Shown: positions 8,188 to 16,793 of the stretch, piece after piece | Layout: every line of letters begins with the position of its first letter | Position numbering within the stretch: the stretch's first letter is position 1 | DNA from: Sporolactobacillus laevolacticus DSM 442 | GTDB lineage: Bacteria > Bacillota > Bacilli > Bacillales > Sporolactobacillaceae | Length of the DNA stretch: 64,000 nt | Direction: 5' to 3' | Assembly (NCBI RefSeq): GCF_000497245.1 | Contig: NZ_AWTC01000005.1 | Location: 1,588-65,587, forward strand | The notes under the pieces: model-generated | What the model saw: only the letters and a program-made list of their open reading frames with translations | Database searches by the model: none | Told to the model about the DNA's origin: nothing | Translations under genes and position numbers: made by a program

Positions 8188-8249
8188 TTTCGCCAAAAAT
8201 CGAGTCCTTTTATGCTTAATTGTGAAATATTTTTCATTTTTTGGCGAAA
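8188..8249. repeat. Inverted repeat between ndoAI and alr
   Basis: TTTCGCCAAAAA (8188-8199) is exactly inverted as TTTTTGGCGAAA (8238-8249), 38 bp apart. The loop is long for an intrinsic terminator of alr, so it may be a pair of operator half-sites instead. It lies directly upstream of the probable ndoAI promoter region. Confidence 0.55.
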
Positions 8250-8257
8250 TTCCAAGT

Positions 8258-9448
8258 TTAGTTCGTGTTTGCACATGAGAGAATCGGATTGCAAATCTCA
8301 ATTTTCTCGCCATTTTGCCAGTAGATCCTTGGAATTCGGGGGTGCACTGTGCATGTTATCTCATAATTGATCGTCTGCAGCTGCTCTGCGCGCTCGTCTG
8401 CCGTAATCTCTTCATTGCCATCTTTGCCAATAAGAGTGACTTCTGTCCCGACCGGATACGGCTGTGGAAGACGGCACATAAATTGATCCATACAGATGCG
8501 TCCAACAATCTGGCATCTTTGGCCATCAATCAGCACCTCAGTGTCATGGAAGCCTCTCAGCCAGCCATCCGCATAACCAACAGGTACGGTGCCAATCCAT
8601 TCGTCTGTTTTCGCCTGATAGGTTGCGCCATAGCCAATGAACGATCCCGCTTCTACCTTTTTCACGTAAGTCAGGCGGCTATGCACAGACATCACCTTTT
8701 CAAGTTCAAATGGGAGATGTTTCACCATTTCCGGTGAAGGCGACAAACCATACATGGCAATGCCATAACGCACCATAGTAAACAAGTGGCGCTTTTCCGC
8801 CGGATACTTGAGTGTGGCTGCGCTGTTGCCGCAGTGGATCACCGTCGGCTTAACGCCAAGATCATGGATCCAGTCGACCATTTTTTCGAATTGCGCATAC
8901 TGTTCATCAAAATAAGCTTCATCATCCTGATCCGCCGTCGCGAAATGGGTGAACATCCCTTCAATGACAAAGCGACGATCGAGACCTATCTCTTGAACGA
9001 GAGCCGCCGCTTCTTCCTTACTGCGAATGCCAATTCTGCCCATGCCCGTGTCACAAGACAGATGCAACAGCACAGGTTCACCCGAATCATCTGCTTCCCT
9101 CGCCTGTCTTACCCATTCCGGATCAGAGACCGTTAATGAAATATGATATTTCGCAGCAAGACCTGCGTGCTGCGCGGGGATGGGGGAAAGTACGAGAATT
9201 GGCGCGTTCACACCTTGTTTGCGAAGCGCAAGTGCTTCATCAAACAGGGCGACAGCCAGCCATTCCGCACCATTGTCTAGAGCAATGCGCGCGACCTGCA
9301 AAGCACCATGGCCATATCCGTTTGCTTTGACGACAGCCATCAACGCCACCTGCTCAGGAATGCGTTTCTTCATATTCACTACATTGCTTGCTACCGCATC
9401 TAGATCAATATCCGCCCATGTCTCTCTATAAAATGACGTCGCTTCCAT
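8258..9448 (-). CDS. alr: Alanine racemase
   Basis: Predicted 396-residue PLP enzyme that interconverts L- and D-alanine for peptidoglycan. The PLP lysine lies in VVKANGYGHG (Lys41). The second catalytic residue is the tyrosine of FIGYGATYQAK, and GRICMDQFM is the conserved C-domain motif. Length and motifs are complete. It is a single gene behind the ydcC terminator and ahead of ndoAI. Confidence 0.96.
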   Translation of the reverse strand: MEATSFYRETWADIDLDAVASNVVNMKKRIPEQVALMAVVKANGYGHGALQVARIALDNGAEWLAVALFDEALALRKQGVNAPILVLSPIPAQHAGLAAKYHISLTVSDPEWVRQAREADDSGEPVLLHLSCDTGMGRIGIRSKEEAAALVQEIGLDRRFVIEGMFTHFATADQDDEAYFDEQYAQFEKMVDWIHDLGVKPTVIHCGNSAATLKYPAEKRHLFTMVRYGIAMYGLSPSPEMVKHLPFELEKVMSVHSRLTYVKKVEAGSFIGYGATYQAKTDEWIGTVPVGYADGWLRGFHDTEVLIDGQRCQIVGRICMDQFMCRLPQPYPVGTEVTLIGKDGNEEITADERAEQLQTINYEITCTVHPRIPRIYWQNGEKIEICNPILSCANTN

Positions 9449-9644
9449 TGTTTGCTCCGACCTTTCAATCTTTCAAAGTAAATAAATCCTTGATTCGACA
9501 AGGTTCTCTTTCTCTATTTAATCACTTATCGACAAAAAACGAAAGTTGCTTTTCAACGTTAATCTTTTTGGTATTCAATCATTATCTACTTTTATTTTTT
9601 CATTCTTGAATTTAGAAGACTACATAAAAAAAATAGTATTTAAA

Positions 9645-9680
9645 CAGAAAAAGAGCGCCCGATTACTGCAATCGGTACGC
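9645..9680 (-). terminator. Terminator of the ydcC lipoprotein gene
   Basis: On the minus strand GCG-TA-CCGATT pairs with AATCGG-G-CGC around a 5-nt loop and is followed by TCTTTTTCTG. It lies 14 bp after the stop. Confidence 0.65.
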
Positions 9681-9693
9681 CATCATTTGAACT

Positions 9694-10701
9694 TTATTTA
9701 GTCGCGATTCCGTTGACAGATTGAGCAATCGTCATCAGCTCACTCTGAGTTAATTTATCTGAGGCAAGAAAATAGTCTGTACCGCCATAGGACCAGGAAA
9801 GCGAACGGTTACCACTTGAACCAATCGCAAATCCGAGGTTTTCCGGGCTTCCCGTTGCGAGTGTAGGAACACTGGATACAGAAGTCTCACTTTTTGATTC
9901 AATTAACGTAAAAGACTTTTTCCCTGCATATTTCAGAACATAGCGGTCGCCTAATGTCGTAATCTCCGGCTTAATTGAAGCCAGTTTCGTGCCTGAGAGA
10001 ATTGCGGTCGGCTGCAAAAGTTTGAAGGACGATGAATTTTCAGCTGTTGTTGTCTGCGTCTTTGAAATACGTGCAGCCGTCATGTTCTGTTTTACATCGA
10101 ACGTCTTGTTATCAATGGACGGATTGACCTTAAATGATTTAAATTTAACCGTAACCACCACATTCTGATCCTTGTCCTTGATCTGCACCTTCTCAGGGGT
10201 CAAGTCTTTTTTCAGCGAAATGCTCTGATTGGCCAGTTGTGATGTATTGTAATTCGTCTTGGTTTCAAAAATATACTGATTATCCTTCGCCGTAAATCCT
10301 GGATTCGGATCATTCAAGATATCCTTCGCAAGGGAATGGAAGAGATATGCCTGACTGCGGTTATTCGGCCAGTTGCTGTCAAATCGGTAACTTTTATTCA
10401 ACTCAGGAGTAAGAACAAATACTCCCTCGGGATTACGTAAGATCATTTGGTTATTTTCTTTCTTTCCGTCACTGAGCGCCACTTTATAATAACTTGGTTT
10501 CTTATAAGTGATATTTACCTGATACGTCTGCTTTTTTCCATTATGTTGGAAAGTCATGACCGCATCGGTTTTGTAGCTATTGATGTTTTCATATTGCTTA
10601 TTCAGATCGTTAATCACATCTTTTTCCGATTTGGTGCCGCATCCGCTTAATAGTGCAAAAATCAGGATCGCTCCAAACCATAGTGCCGACCACTTTTTCA
10701 T
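9694..10701 (-). CDS. ydcC: LolA-like outer-surface lipoprotein (YdcC family)
   Basis: Predicted 335-residue lipoprotein. Residues 1-21 form a signal peptide with lipobox LLSGC, so Cys21 would be lipidated and the protein anchored outside the membrane. The rest looks like the LolA/LolB-like beta-rich fold of the YdcC family (MTFQHNGKKQTYQVNITYKKPSYYKV). B. subtilis YdcC is linked to sporulation, but the exact role is unknown. It sits between nnr and alr as in relatives. Confidence 0.82.
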   Translation of the reverse strand: MKKWSALWFGAILIFALLSGCGTKSEKDVINDLNKQYENINSYKTDAVMTFQHNGKKQTYQVNITYKKPSYYKVALSDGKKENNQMILRNPEGVFVLTPELNKSYRFDSNWPNNRSQAYLFHSLAKDILNDPNPGFTAKDNQYIFETKTNYNTSQLANQSISLKKDLTPEKVQIKDKDQNVVVTVKFKSFKVNPSIDNKTFDVKQNMTAARISKTQTTTAENSSSFKLLQPTAILSGTKLASIKPEITTLGDRYVLKYAGKKSFTLIESKSETSVSSVPTLATGSPENLGFAIGSSGNRSLSWSYGGTDYFLASDKLTQSELMTIAQSVNGIATK

Positions 10702-10748
10702 GTATCTCCAACCCCTTTGCCTCTATTCAGTGACAAAGGAGGGACAGT

Positions 10749-12263
10749 TTACCGGCACGCTGTATCGCTGTAAAGCTGATGCAGAACAGGAGGAATCGCT
10801 TCAATGACATCCGTCGCCAATACATCGAGCAGAGAATGACCGTTCCGGACTAGATGATCCGCAGCAGCACCGTGCAGATAAACAGCGTTGCATACTGCGT
10901 CCATGATCTGCTTGTGCTGCAGGAGAAACGCAAGCAGGATACCGGTTAGAACATCACCGGAACCGCCTTTCGCCATAGCCGCATTGCCGGTCGGATTGAC
11001 GACTTGTCTCCCATCCGGCGCGGTCACTAAGGTATATTTGCCTTTTAACACAAGATATACATTATATTTTTCTGCAAATGCTTTTGAAATGCTGAATCGA
11101 TGACTTTCGATATCCTTAACGGAGGTGCCCAATAAATCGGCCATTTCTCCCGGATGCGGCGACAGCACCGCCGGAATACTGCGCTGCCGAAGCAAATCCA
11201 AATGATTTTTTAGATGAAACAGTCCATCTGCGTCTATGACACAAGGGATCTCGCCGCAAGATTCAAGGACAAGACTGACTAGTCTGCCTTCATCGGGCTC
11301 ACGCCCAAGCCCCGGGCCAATAGCTACACCTGTCAGGCCATCAAAGTTGATGTTCTCCCTGTGCATGAACATCGTCTCAGGCAAACGTCCCGCAACAATC
11401 GCTGCAATCTGATCTGGTACACTGACTTTCAGCAAGCCGATTCCCGAACGCAGCGCAGCTTTAGCTGAGAAAAAAGCTGCTCCCGGCATTTCCACTGCAC
11501 CGGCAATCAGTAATCCCTTCCCGTGTGATCCTTTATGTGAAAAAGGATCACGTACAGGCAATGTACGGATAACATCCGCAAGTGTCCGCACTTCCCTCAG
11601 GATGTTGAGTTCTCGGAACACAGCATTTGGGATGCCAATGGGAAGCACCTGGACGTTTCCGAAGTAACGAGCTGCGGGTTGAACAAATTGAGCCAGCTTC
11701 GGGCATTCCAGTGTCATTGTCCGGTCGGCAAGAACAGCCGGGTGAGAAAAAATCTCGCCATTCGCTTGGACGCCGCTTGGCAGGTCGACAGCAACCACTT
11801 CCGCCTTTGACTGATTAATTTGTTTAATCGCGTCAATATATTCGGGATAGGGTTCCCCATGAATCCCTGTGCCAAGCATAGCGTCCACAATCAGTTCTGC
11901 CTGCCTTACATGCCTTGCGAAACGGTCCGGTTCGCCCGTCACCAGGCGCGCCTTGCCGCCGCAGGCAAAATAAGCCTTCATGTGGTATGCGGCGTCTCCG
12001 GTAATGCCCTCCGGATCTGTCATCAGCCATGTGTCGACAAAAGCTCGGCTGTCCAGCAACATCCGGGCAATGACAAAACCATCGCCGCCATTGTTTCCTT
12101 TGCCGATAATGACCATGACTTTTTCTCCTGCTTTTAAAAGCGGCTCGAGTGCTGCAAAGACTGCCCGACCCGCGTTTTCCATAAGCACCGGTCCTCCCAG
12201 CCCGATTTTCGCTATGGTGTGACGATCAATGTTCTGCATCTCTTCACGCGATACAACGTGCAC
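10749..12263 (-). CDS. nnr: Bifunctional NAD(P)H-hydrate epimerase / ADP-dependent dehydratase
   Basis: Predicted 504-residue repair enzyme that restores hydrated NADH and NADPH. The N-terminal half is the YjeF epimerase domain (GKGNNGGDGFVIARML, VDAMLGTGIHGEP). The C-terminal half is the ribokinase-like dehydratase domain (GSHGKGLLIAGA, and NPTGNAAMAKGGSGDVLTG near the active site). The start at 12263 is GTG with GGAGGG 6 nt upstream. It lies between acpS and ydcC, an arrangement found in several Bacillales. Confidence 0.94.
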   Translation of the reverse strand: MHVVSREEMQNIDRHTIAKIGLGGPVLMENAGRAVFAALEPLLKAGEKVMVIIGKGNNGGDGFVIARMLLDSRAFVDTWLMTDPEGITGDAAYHMKAYFACGGKARLVTGEPDRFARHVRQAELIVDAMLGTGIHGEPYPEYIDAIKQINQSKAEVVAVDLPSGVQANGEIFSHPAVLADRTMTLECPKLAQFVQPAARYFGNVQVLPIGIPNAVFRELNILREVRTLADVIRTLPVRDPFSHKGSHGKGLLIAGAVEMPGAAFFSAKAALRSGIGLLKVSVPDQIAAIVAGRLPETMFMHRENINFDGLTGVAIGPGLGREPDEGRLVSLVLESCGEIPCVIDADGLFHLKNHLDLLRQRSIPAVLSPHPGEMADLLGTSVKDIESHRFSISKAFAEKYNVYLVLKGKYTLVTAPDGRQVVNPTGNAAMAKGGSGDVLTGILLAFLLQHKQIMDAVCNAVYLHGAAADHLVRNGHSLLDVLATDVIEAIPPVLHQLYSDTACR

Positions 12264-12318
12264 AATGGTCCCTCCCAGCGTAGTAAACTATATGAGACAA
12301 GTTTCTTTAATATGCAGA

Positions 12319-12681
12319 CTAGCATGACAAGCTTTCAATTATGGCCACTGCCGCCGCCCCATGATCTGTATGGGTTATCGACACGTGAATCGCACAGCCG
12401 TCTGACGTCCGGTCTGTAAGAACCGGTTTGCCCATTGAATCGTTGACAACGGTCAGGTCCTGAAAGGAGACTGATTTCCCAATACCGGTCCCCTTCGCTT
12501 TGGCGTAGGCTTCCTTCACTGAAAAATGTCCTGCCAAGAATTCAACTTTCCGTTTGTCTCCTAGATGGTCAAATGTCTCTCGTTCTGCCGTTGTAAGAAC
12601 ACGGTTGATAAAAGCATCATTATGAATGTGTTTTTCAACGCGTTCAAGCTCTATAAGATCAATGCCAATTCCAGAAATCAT
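12319..12681 (-). CDS. acpS: Holo-[acyl-carrier-protein] synthase
   Basis: Predicted 120-residue 4'-phosphopantetheinyl transferase that activates acyl carrier protein. Metal-binding residues are visible in GIGIDLIELERVE and in the FLAGHFSVKEAYAKAKGTGIG motif. Complete for the family. It is divergent from the rhomboid gene and 55 bp ahead of nnr. Confidence 0.95.
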   Translation of the reverse strand: MISGIGIDLIELERVEKHIHNDAFINRVLTTAERETFDHLGDKRKVEFLAGHFSVKEAYAKAKGTGIGKSVSFQDLTVVNDSMGKPVLTDRTSDGCAIHVSITHTDHGAAAVAIIESLSC

Positions 12682-12900
12682 TTTTTCCCGCCTCGCATTC
12701 TTTTCATTACGGCATCAATGAAATCTCCCATCCATCAAGGTGTTGTGTAAAAGTACCTTTTTTCGGCCATGATGCAGGAGGTGGTGACCGTTCATCGAGA
12801 TTTCATTTTGCCGCAAGACGAACGCCTTTTTTCTACCACTGTCGTCTATTTTACCCTATACTTAGTACAAGATCATTCTTCAAGGGGGTTTCATACTGCT

Positions 12901-13512
12901 TTGTTTATACGAAATGAACCGTTCAAACTTTTTTTAAAGCTCTATCCGGTCACCTCAATAATCCTTGCGGTCGATCTGTTGATTTATTTGATGTTTGTCG
13001 TTTCAGGTACCTGGGGTCTTGCGCCTGAATTCGCCTTTCGCGCGTTTGAATTTGCGGCAGGATCCAATGAAGCGATTCTTAATGGCGCATGGTGGCAGCT
13101 GATCACGCCAATCTTTCTTCATATTAATTTCTCGCATATTCTATTCAATGCGTTTTCTATCCTGATCTTCGCTCCGGCACTTGAAGCAATGCTAGGCAAA
13201 ACACGATTTGTGACTGCTTTTCTCGGAACCGGCATTATTGCCAATATTGCTGCCTTATTTCTCGAGCCTGCCGGCTTTCGCCACTACGGAGCGAGCGGCG
13301 CACTGTTCGGCCTGCTTGGTATTTATATCTTTCTCGTAATTTTTCGCAGAGACACCATCTCTCGCCAGGATCAGACGATCATCTTTGTCATTGTGCTGAT
13401 CAGCCTGATCAGTTCGTTTATTTCTGCTGATGTAGATGTGCTGGGCCATCTGATTGGTTTTCTGTCGGGACTAGTGCTGGCTCCACTGTTCTTTTTGAAT
13501 AAGACTAGATAA
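12901..13512 (+). CDS. Rhomboid-family intramembrane serine protease
   Basis: Predicted about 203-residue membrane protein with six or seven hydrophobic segments. The catalytic serine lies in GASGALFG (about residue 132) and the histidine in GHLIGF (about residue 180). FLHINFSHILFNAFS is the family helix with the HxxxN pattern, so it should be active. An upstream ATG at 12769 would add 44 residues unlike the family; I prefer the TTG at 12901 with AAGGGGG 12 nt upstream. Substrates are unknown. The place next to acpS matches ydcA of B. subtilis. Confidence 0.88.
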   Translation: MFIRNEPFKLFLKLYPVTSIILAVDLLIYLMFVVSGTWGLAPEFAFRAFEFAAGSNEAILNGAWWQLITPIFLHINFSHILFNAFSILIFAPALEAMLGKTRFVTAFLGTGIIANIAALFLEPAGFRHYGASGALFGLLGIYIFLVIFRRDTISRQDQTIIFVIVLISLISSFISADVDVLGHLIGFLSGLVLAPLFFLNKTR

Positions 13513-13644
13513 TACGGCAAAATTACCACACTTATCCAAATGCTGCGTAATTGTGGAAAAACAATTGTTTTTTGTTCAAAATTTGTCCATAATATTAACT
13601 ATAAATACGGCTAAAGATTTCCATTTTGAGAGGAGCTCCTTACT

Positions 13645-13884
13645 ATGGCTTTCGTTATCACTTCTGCCTGCGAAAATGAAAAAGCGGGCGAATGTATCGA
13701 AACATGTCCTGTTGATTGCATCGTTGAAGACCAAAAGCAAATGTATATCGATCCGGATGTTTGCATTGACTGCGGCGCTTGCGAAGCGGTTTGCCCGGTT
13801 GAAGCGATTTATCCCGAAGATGAGGTACCGGAAAGCGAACAAAAATACATCCAGATTAATCGCGATTTCTTCAAGTCGAGATAA
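13645..13884 (+). CDS. 7Fe ferredoxin ([3Fe-4S][4Fe-4S])
   Basis: Predicted 79-residue electron carrier. Cysteines at 9, 17, 21, 25, 40, 43, 46 and 50 follow the Azotobacter FdI pattern: Cys9, 17 and 50 would hold a 3Fe-4S cluster and Cys21, 40, 43 and 46 a 4Fe-4S cluster. This differs from the single 4Fe-4S ferredoxin (Fer) typical of Bacillus. A good ribosome site (GAGAGGAG) precedes the ATG. Monocistronic, with a strong terminator. Confidence 0.92.
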   Translation: MAFVITSACENEKAGECIETCPVDCIVEDQKQMYIDPDVCIDCGACEAVCPVEAIYPEDEVPESEQKYIQINRDFFKSR

Positions 13885-13898
13885 TCATCTTTAAATAG

Positions 13899-13938
13899 AA
13901 ATCCCCGTTGCCGAATTGGGCAGCGGGGATTTTCTTTT
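13899..13938 (+). terminator. Terminator of the ferredoxin gene
   Basis: Stem AAATCCCCGTTGCC with GGCAGCGGGGATTT (one internal mismatch) around a 6-nt loop, followed by TTCTTTT. It lies 15 bp after the stop. Confidence 0.9.
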
Positions 13939-14046
13939 ATACTATAATCAAAAAGTTGTTAAGAAAAATAGTATCAAAGGTCGGATAAATAATGGAACTT
14001 CTCAGTACACAAGATCTTTCCGTTAAGATCTGTGAAGCCAAATTTT

Positions 14047-14310
14047 TCAATGATGCGGGTAAGCAGACACAACTTTAGCACTCTCAGTAATCGCAGTCAG
14101 AATGGTCGCCCGTGCCTGAGTAGTCATCAGATTGGCCTTTGCATACATGCTTCCCGACTGATCCCTGACATAATGGGGTTTGAGCCGATTCAAGCTTAAT
14201 GCAAACACATCCGCTTTGCACGTCTCACAATGACAGGATACTGAAAGATTTCTCCAGTGTTTTTCAAGGAGATCCTTTACCGCTTCTTCCATAACGTTAT
14301 GTACCGGCAT
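14047..14310 (-). CDS. comFB: ComFB-like protein
   Basis: Predicted 87-residue protein of the late-competence ComFB family. The family pattern is clear: NVMEEAVKDLL at the start, a cysteine cluster SCHCETCKADVFALSLNRL, then KPHYV and a C-terminal helix. ComFB members have been described as cyclic dinucleotide (c-di-GMP or c-di-AMP) receptors, so a signalling role is possible. In B. subtilis the gene lies between comFA and comFC; here it stands alone. AAGGAAGG precedes the ATG. Confidence 0.82.
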   Translation of the reverse strand: MPVHNVMEEAVKDLLEKHWRNLSVSCHCETCKADVFALSLNRLKPHYVRDQSGSMYAKANLMTTQARATILTAITESAKVVSAYPHH

Positions 14311-14551
14311 ACTTAAGCCTTCCTTCTTTCAGCGTATCAAAAAAACATAGCTGAGTGTACCCGCTGACGTACCTCGCCTCTATAAAATCTCTCTATTCAT
14401 TCTGAATCGTAGCATAGAAGTAAAGATCCCTCAAGAACCATTTGGTATGAATTTCCTTTTGAGGAAAAACAATAAGATTCTGCTAGTAGATAGTGTTTAT
14501 CTACGCGAAATACGGATCGTAATCAACAGAAGAAATGAACAGAGCCAACAG
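14311..14551. other. Intergenic region, no gene seen
   Basis: About 240 bp between the comFB start and the terminator of the 3D-domain gene. It must hold the comFB promoter, but I find no convincing -35/-10 pair. No conserved RNA or open frame with a ribosome site is visible. Confidence 0.5.
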
Positions 14552-14581
14552 CAAAAAGACACCGCTGTTTCTCGCGATGTC
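14552..14581 (-). terminator. Terminator of the 3D-domain wall protein gene
   Basis: On the minus strand GACATCGC pairs with GCGGTGTC around an 8-nt loop, followed by TTTTTGC. It lies 27 bp after the stop. Confidence 0.75.
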
Positions 14582-14608
14582 CTGCCACTTTTCATAACTA
14601 TTTAATGT

Positions 14609-15565
14609 TTAATCAAGAACTCTGACTTTAACTGTTCGTCTTCCCCACTGCAACGCATCCGAATTACTGTTAAAAAAGACATCGATCTTTCTGCCTTTAA
14701 TTGCGCCGCCTGTATCGCCGGCAATTGCATAGCCGTACCCCTCTACATATAATTTTGTTCCTAGCGGGATAACGGAAGGATCAACAGCAATGACTTTCGT
14801 ATTCGGATTTTTTATCAAATCGATACCTGTCGCTGTTGTGCCAGAGCAACCGGTACAACGCGCTGTATAGGCCGTGCTGTTCGCATAGAATTCTTTAACC
14901 GCCGCCACTGTCTCTGTCTTCCTGATGACACGAGTCTGTTTTTTCGGCTGATTTGTTGCAGGTTGGCTCTGCACCTGTTTTGATTGATCCTCAGTCTTCG
15001 TGGATTGAGTTGTATCCGGCAATGGCTTCGGGTTCTGCAACAGTTTTTCAATGCTTCCCCATGTCTGCTGCCCAACGATCCCATCGACTTGAATACTGGT
15101 CGCTTTCTGGAGCGTAAATACACTCTTTTCCGTTTGTTCACCAAAATAGCCGTCAACAGGAAGATTTATGAATCCTACCCTCTTCAGTATTTCCTGCAGA
15201 TAGGCGACTTTATTCCCTTTTGCACCTCTGGACAGCATATCCATGTTTTTATTAATGTAAGCAATCAATGCTTCTTTCGTCTGAGCACCAACCACGCCGT
15301 CAGTAACCAAATCATTTTTCTCTTGAAACTGTTTTACCGCTTTTTCAGTATTATTACCGAAATAGCCGGTTGACTTGGCCAGAGGATAGTCACCTGTCGC
15401 TTTCAAGATGGATTGGATCGTTTTTATTTCATCGCTGTGCATGCCTTTATAAAGGACGGTATCATCGTTCAGATGTGCAGCTGCATATTGCGGCAGGATA
15501 AAAAATGTTGAGGTAAATGTTGCCGCAACTGCAGCACTTTTTGCAAGTGCAGTTCCGCTATACAT
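14609..15565 (-). CDS. Secreted peptidoglycan-binding 3D-domain protein
   Basis: Predicted 318-residue exported protein. A signal peptide covers about residues 1-30 (ending PQYAAA). Two PG_binding_1 repeats follow (IKTIQSILKATGDYPLAKS..GYFG and VAYLQEILKRVGF..DGYFG), then a Gln/Lys/Thr-rich linker and a C-terminal 3D domain (STAYTARCTGCSGTTATGID, AVDPSVIPLGTKLYVEGYG, AGDTGGAIKGRKIDVFF). The three aspartates of the 3D double-psi barrel are present, as in YocH and MltA-like wall lytic enzymes. The ATG at 15565 is chosen because GGGAGGAAAC precedes it. Likely a wall-associated muralytic enzyme. Confidence 0.88.
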   Translation of the reverse strand: MYSGTALAKSAAVAATFTSTFFILPQYAAAHLNDDTVLYKGMHSDEIKTIQSILKATGDYPLAKSTGYFGNNTEKAVKQFQEKNDLVTDGVVGAQTKEALIAYINKNMDMLSRGAKGNKVAYLQEILKRVGFINLPVDGYFGEQTEKSVFTLQKATSIQVDGIVGQQTWGSIEKLLQNPKPLPDTTQSTKTEDQSKQVQSQPATNQPKKQTRVIRKTETVAAVKEFYANSTAYTARCTGCSGTTATGIDLIKNPNTKVIAVDPSVIPLGTKLYVEGYGYAIAGDTGGAIKGRKIDVFFNSNSDALQWGRRTVKVRVLD

Positions 15566-15711
15566 TGATGTTTCCTCCCGTCTTTGATTCTCTTCTTTAC
15601 TACTATGAACATAGGCAAAGGAACATACTTTACAATCACATGACAGGACATGCACTCATGCTTACTATTCATTAACTATGACCTGACAACCAATTCAGGA
15701 TCAACAGTAAA

Positions 15712-15744
15712 AATAAAAAAAACTGAGAAACAGGTGTCTCTCAG
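15712..15744 (-). terminator. Terminator of bdbD
   Basis: On the minus strand CTGAGA (15739-15744) pairs with TCTCAG (15723-15728) and is followed by a run of eight T. It lies 16 bp after the bdbD stop. Confidence 0.85.
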
Positions 15745-15760
15745 CTGTGTCTTATTGTGT

Positions 15761-16513
15761 TTATTTTTTTTCACTAAGTGCTTTGTCGATTGCTTTCTTT
15801 AAGACCTTGTAATCCTGTCCACCATCAATCATCTGATCGCCAACAAAAATAACCGGTGTTCCCGGAACGCCGAGTGATTCAGCTAAATCATTGTCCTTAT
15901 CCACTTCACTTTGGCGTGATTTGGTATCAAGTGCATTCTGGAACGCTTTGATATCAATGGACGGAACCGTTTTTTGAGCAATGGATGTGAGCAGCTTTTC
16001 GGTCACCCACTGTTCTTTTTCATTCTTTTGGGCGTCAAATACTGCTTTGTGGAATGCCCAAAACGCTTTCGGATTTTGATGATAAACTTCTTCGGATGCG
16101 TTGGCAGCTAGCACAGAGCCGGGGCCGAGAATGGTATCATTAATAAAGTAAAGGCTGATTTTACCGGTTTTCACATATTCTTTGTCTAATTCAGGAACCA
16201 CATTTTCCTCGAATTCCTTGCAATAAGGGCAGCGGTAATCCGAGAATTCCACCACTTTTACCGGAGCGTTACTGCTGCCGATGAACGGCTGCCCTTCATA
16301 GTCAATGCGGGTTACTTTCTCCGTTCGATGTGTCGGCTCTTTTTTCTTCGGTTTCGCTTCATTACCATGCTGATTGCTGAAAATCATAAACGCAATTGCT
16401 GCGATGAGAACAATAACAATAACCGAACTAAAAATAACAATACGCCCGTTCTTTTGATCCTTATTATTCTTCTGATCAACCGCCCCTTTGTCGGGACGCT
16501 TTGTGTCTGACAT
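15761..16513 (-). CDS. bdbD: DsbA-family thiol-disulfide oxidoreductase (BdbD-like)
   Basis: Predicted 250-residue membrane-anchored thioredoxin-fold protein. A short charged N terminus precedes one transmembrane helix (IVIFSSVIVIVLIAAIAF). The redox motif CPYC sits in VVEFSDYRCPYCKEFEE and the cis-proline in GVPGTPVIF. It aligns by eye with B. subtilis BdbD, which makes disulfides in exported proteins such as ComGC. BdbD normally works with the quinone reductase BdbC, which is not next to it here. The ATG at 16513 has GAGAGGTGA upstream. Confidence 0.88.
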   Translation of the reverse strand: MSDTKRPDKGAVDQKNNKDQKNGRIVIFSSVIVIVLIAAIAFMIFSNQHGNEAKPKKKEPTHRTEKVTRIDYEGQPFIGSSNAPVKVVEFSDYRCPYCKEFEENVVPELDKEYVKTGKISLYFINDTILGPGSVLAANASEEVYHQNPKAFWAFHKAVFDAQKNEKEQWVTEKLLTSIAQKTVPSIDIKAFQNALDTKSRQSEVDKDNDLAESLGVPGTPVIFVGDQMIDGGQDYKVLKKAIDKALSEKK

Positions 16514-16793
16514 GATCTCACCTCTCGCTTTTCTATCGTCAATCACGTCTTGCTCTATGTATTTTCCAAGATTTGCCGAACTGATCAGCCGGCTGCCGTC
16601 AGACAGTGATAGACCCCTTCGATTCTTTATATTATCAGGTTGTCCAGACTTTCAGCCAGCAAACAGTCTCATTTATTACCTAAAAATGTGTTTGTAATCA
16701 TTGAAACGAAATTGCGGCTATAATTCTCGGAGATATTGACCATGCTGTTGCTAAGATCTGTGCAGCAGTTTATTAATTAAGTGGGGCCATAAA

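Noticed and set aside
12769-12900. N-terminal extension of the rhomboid protein
   Set aside because: The added 44 residues are not hydrophobic in the family pattern and have no match to known rhomboids; the TTG at 12901 has a strong ribosome site.
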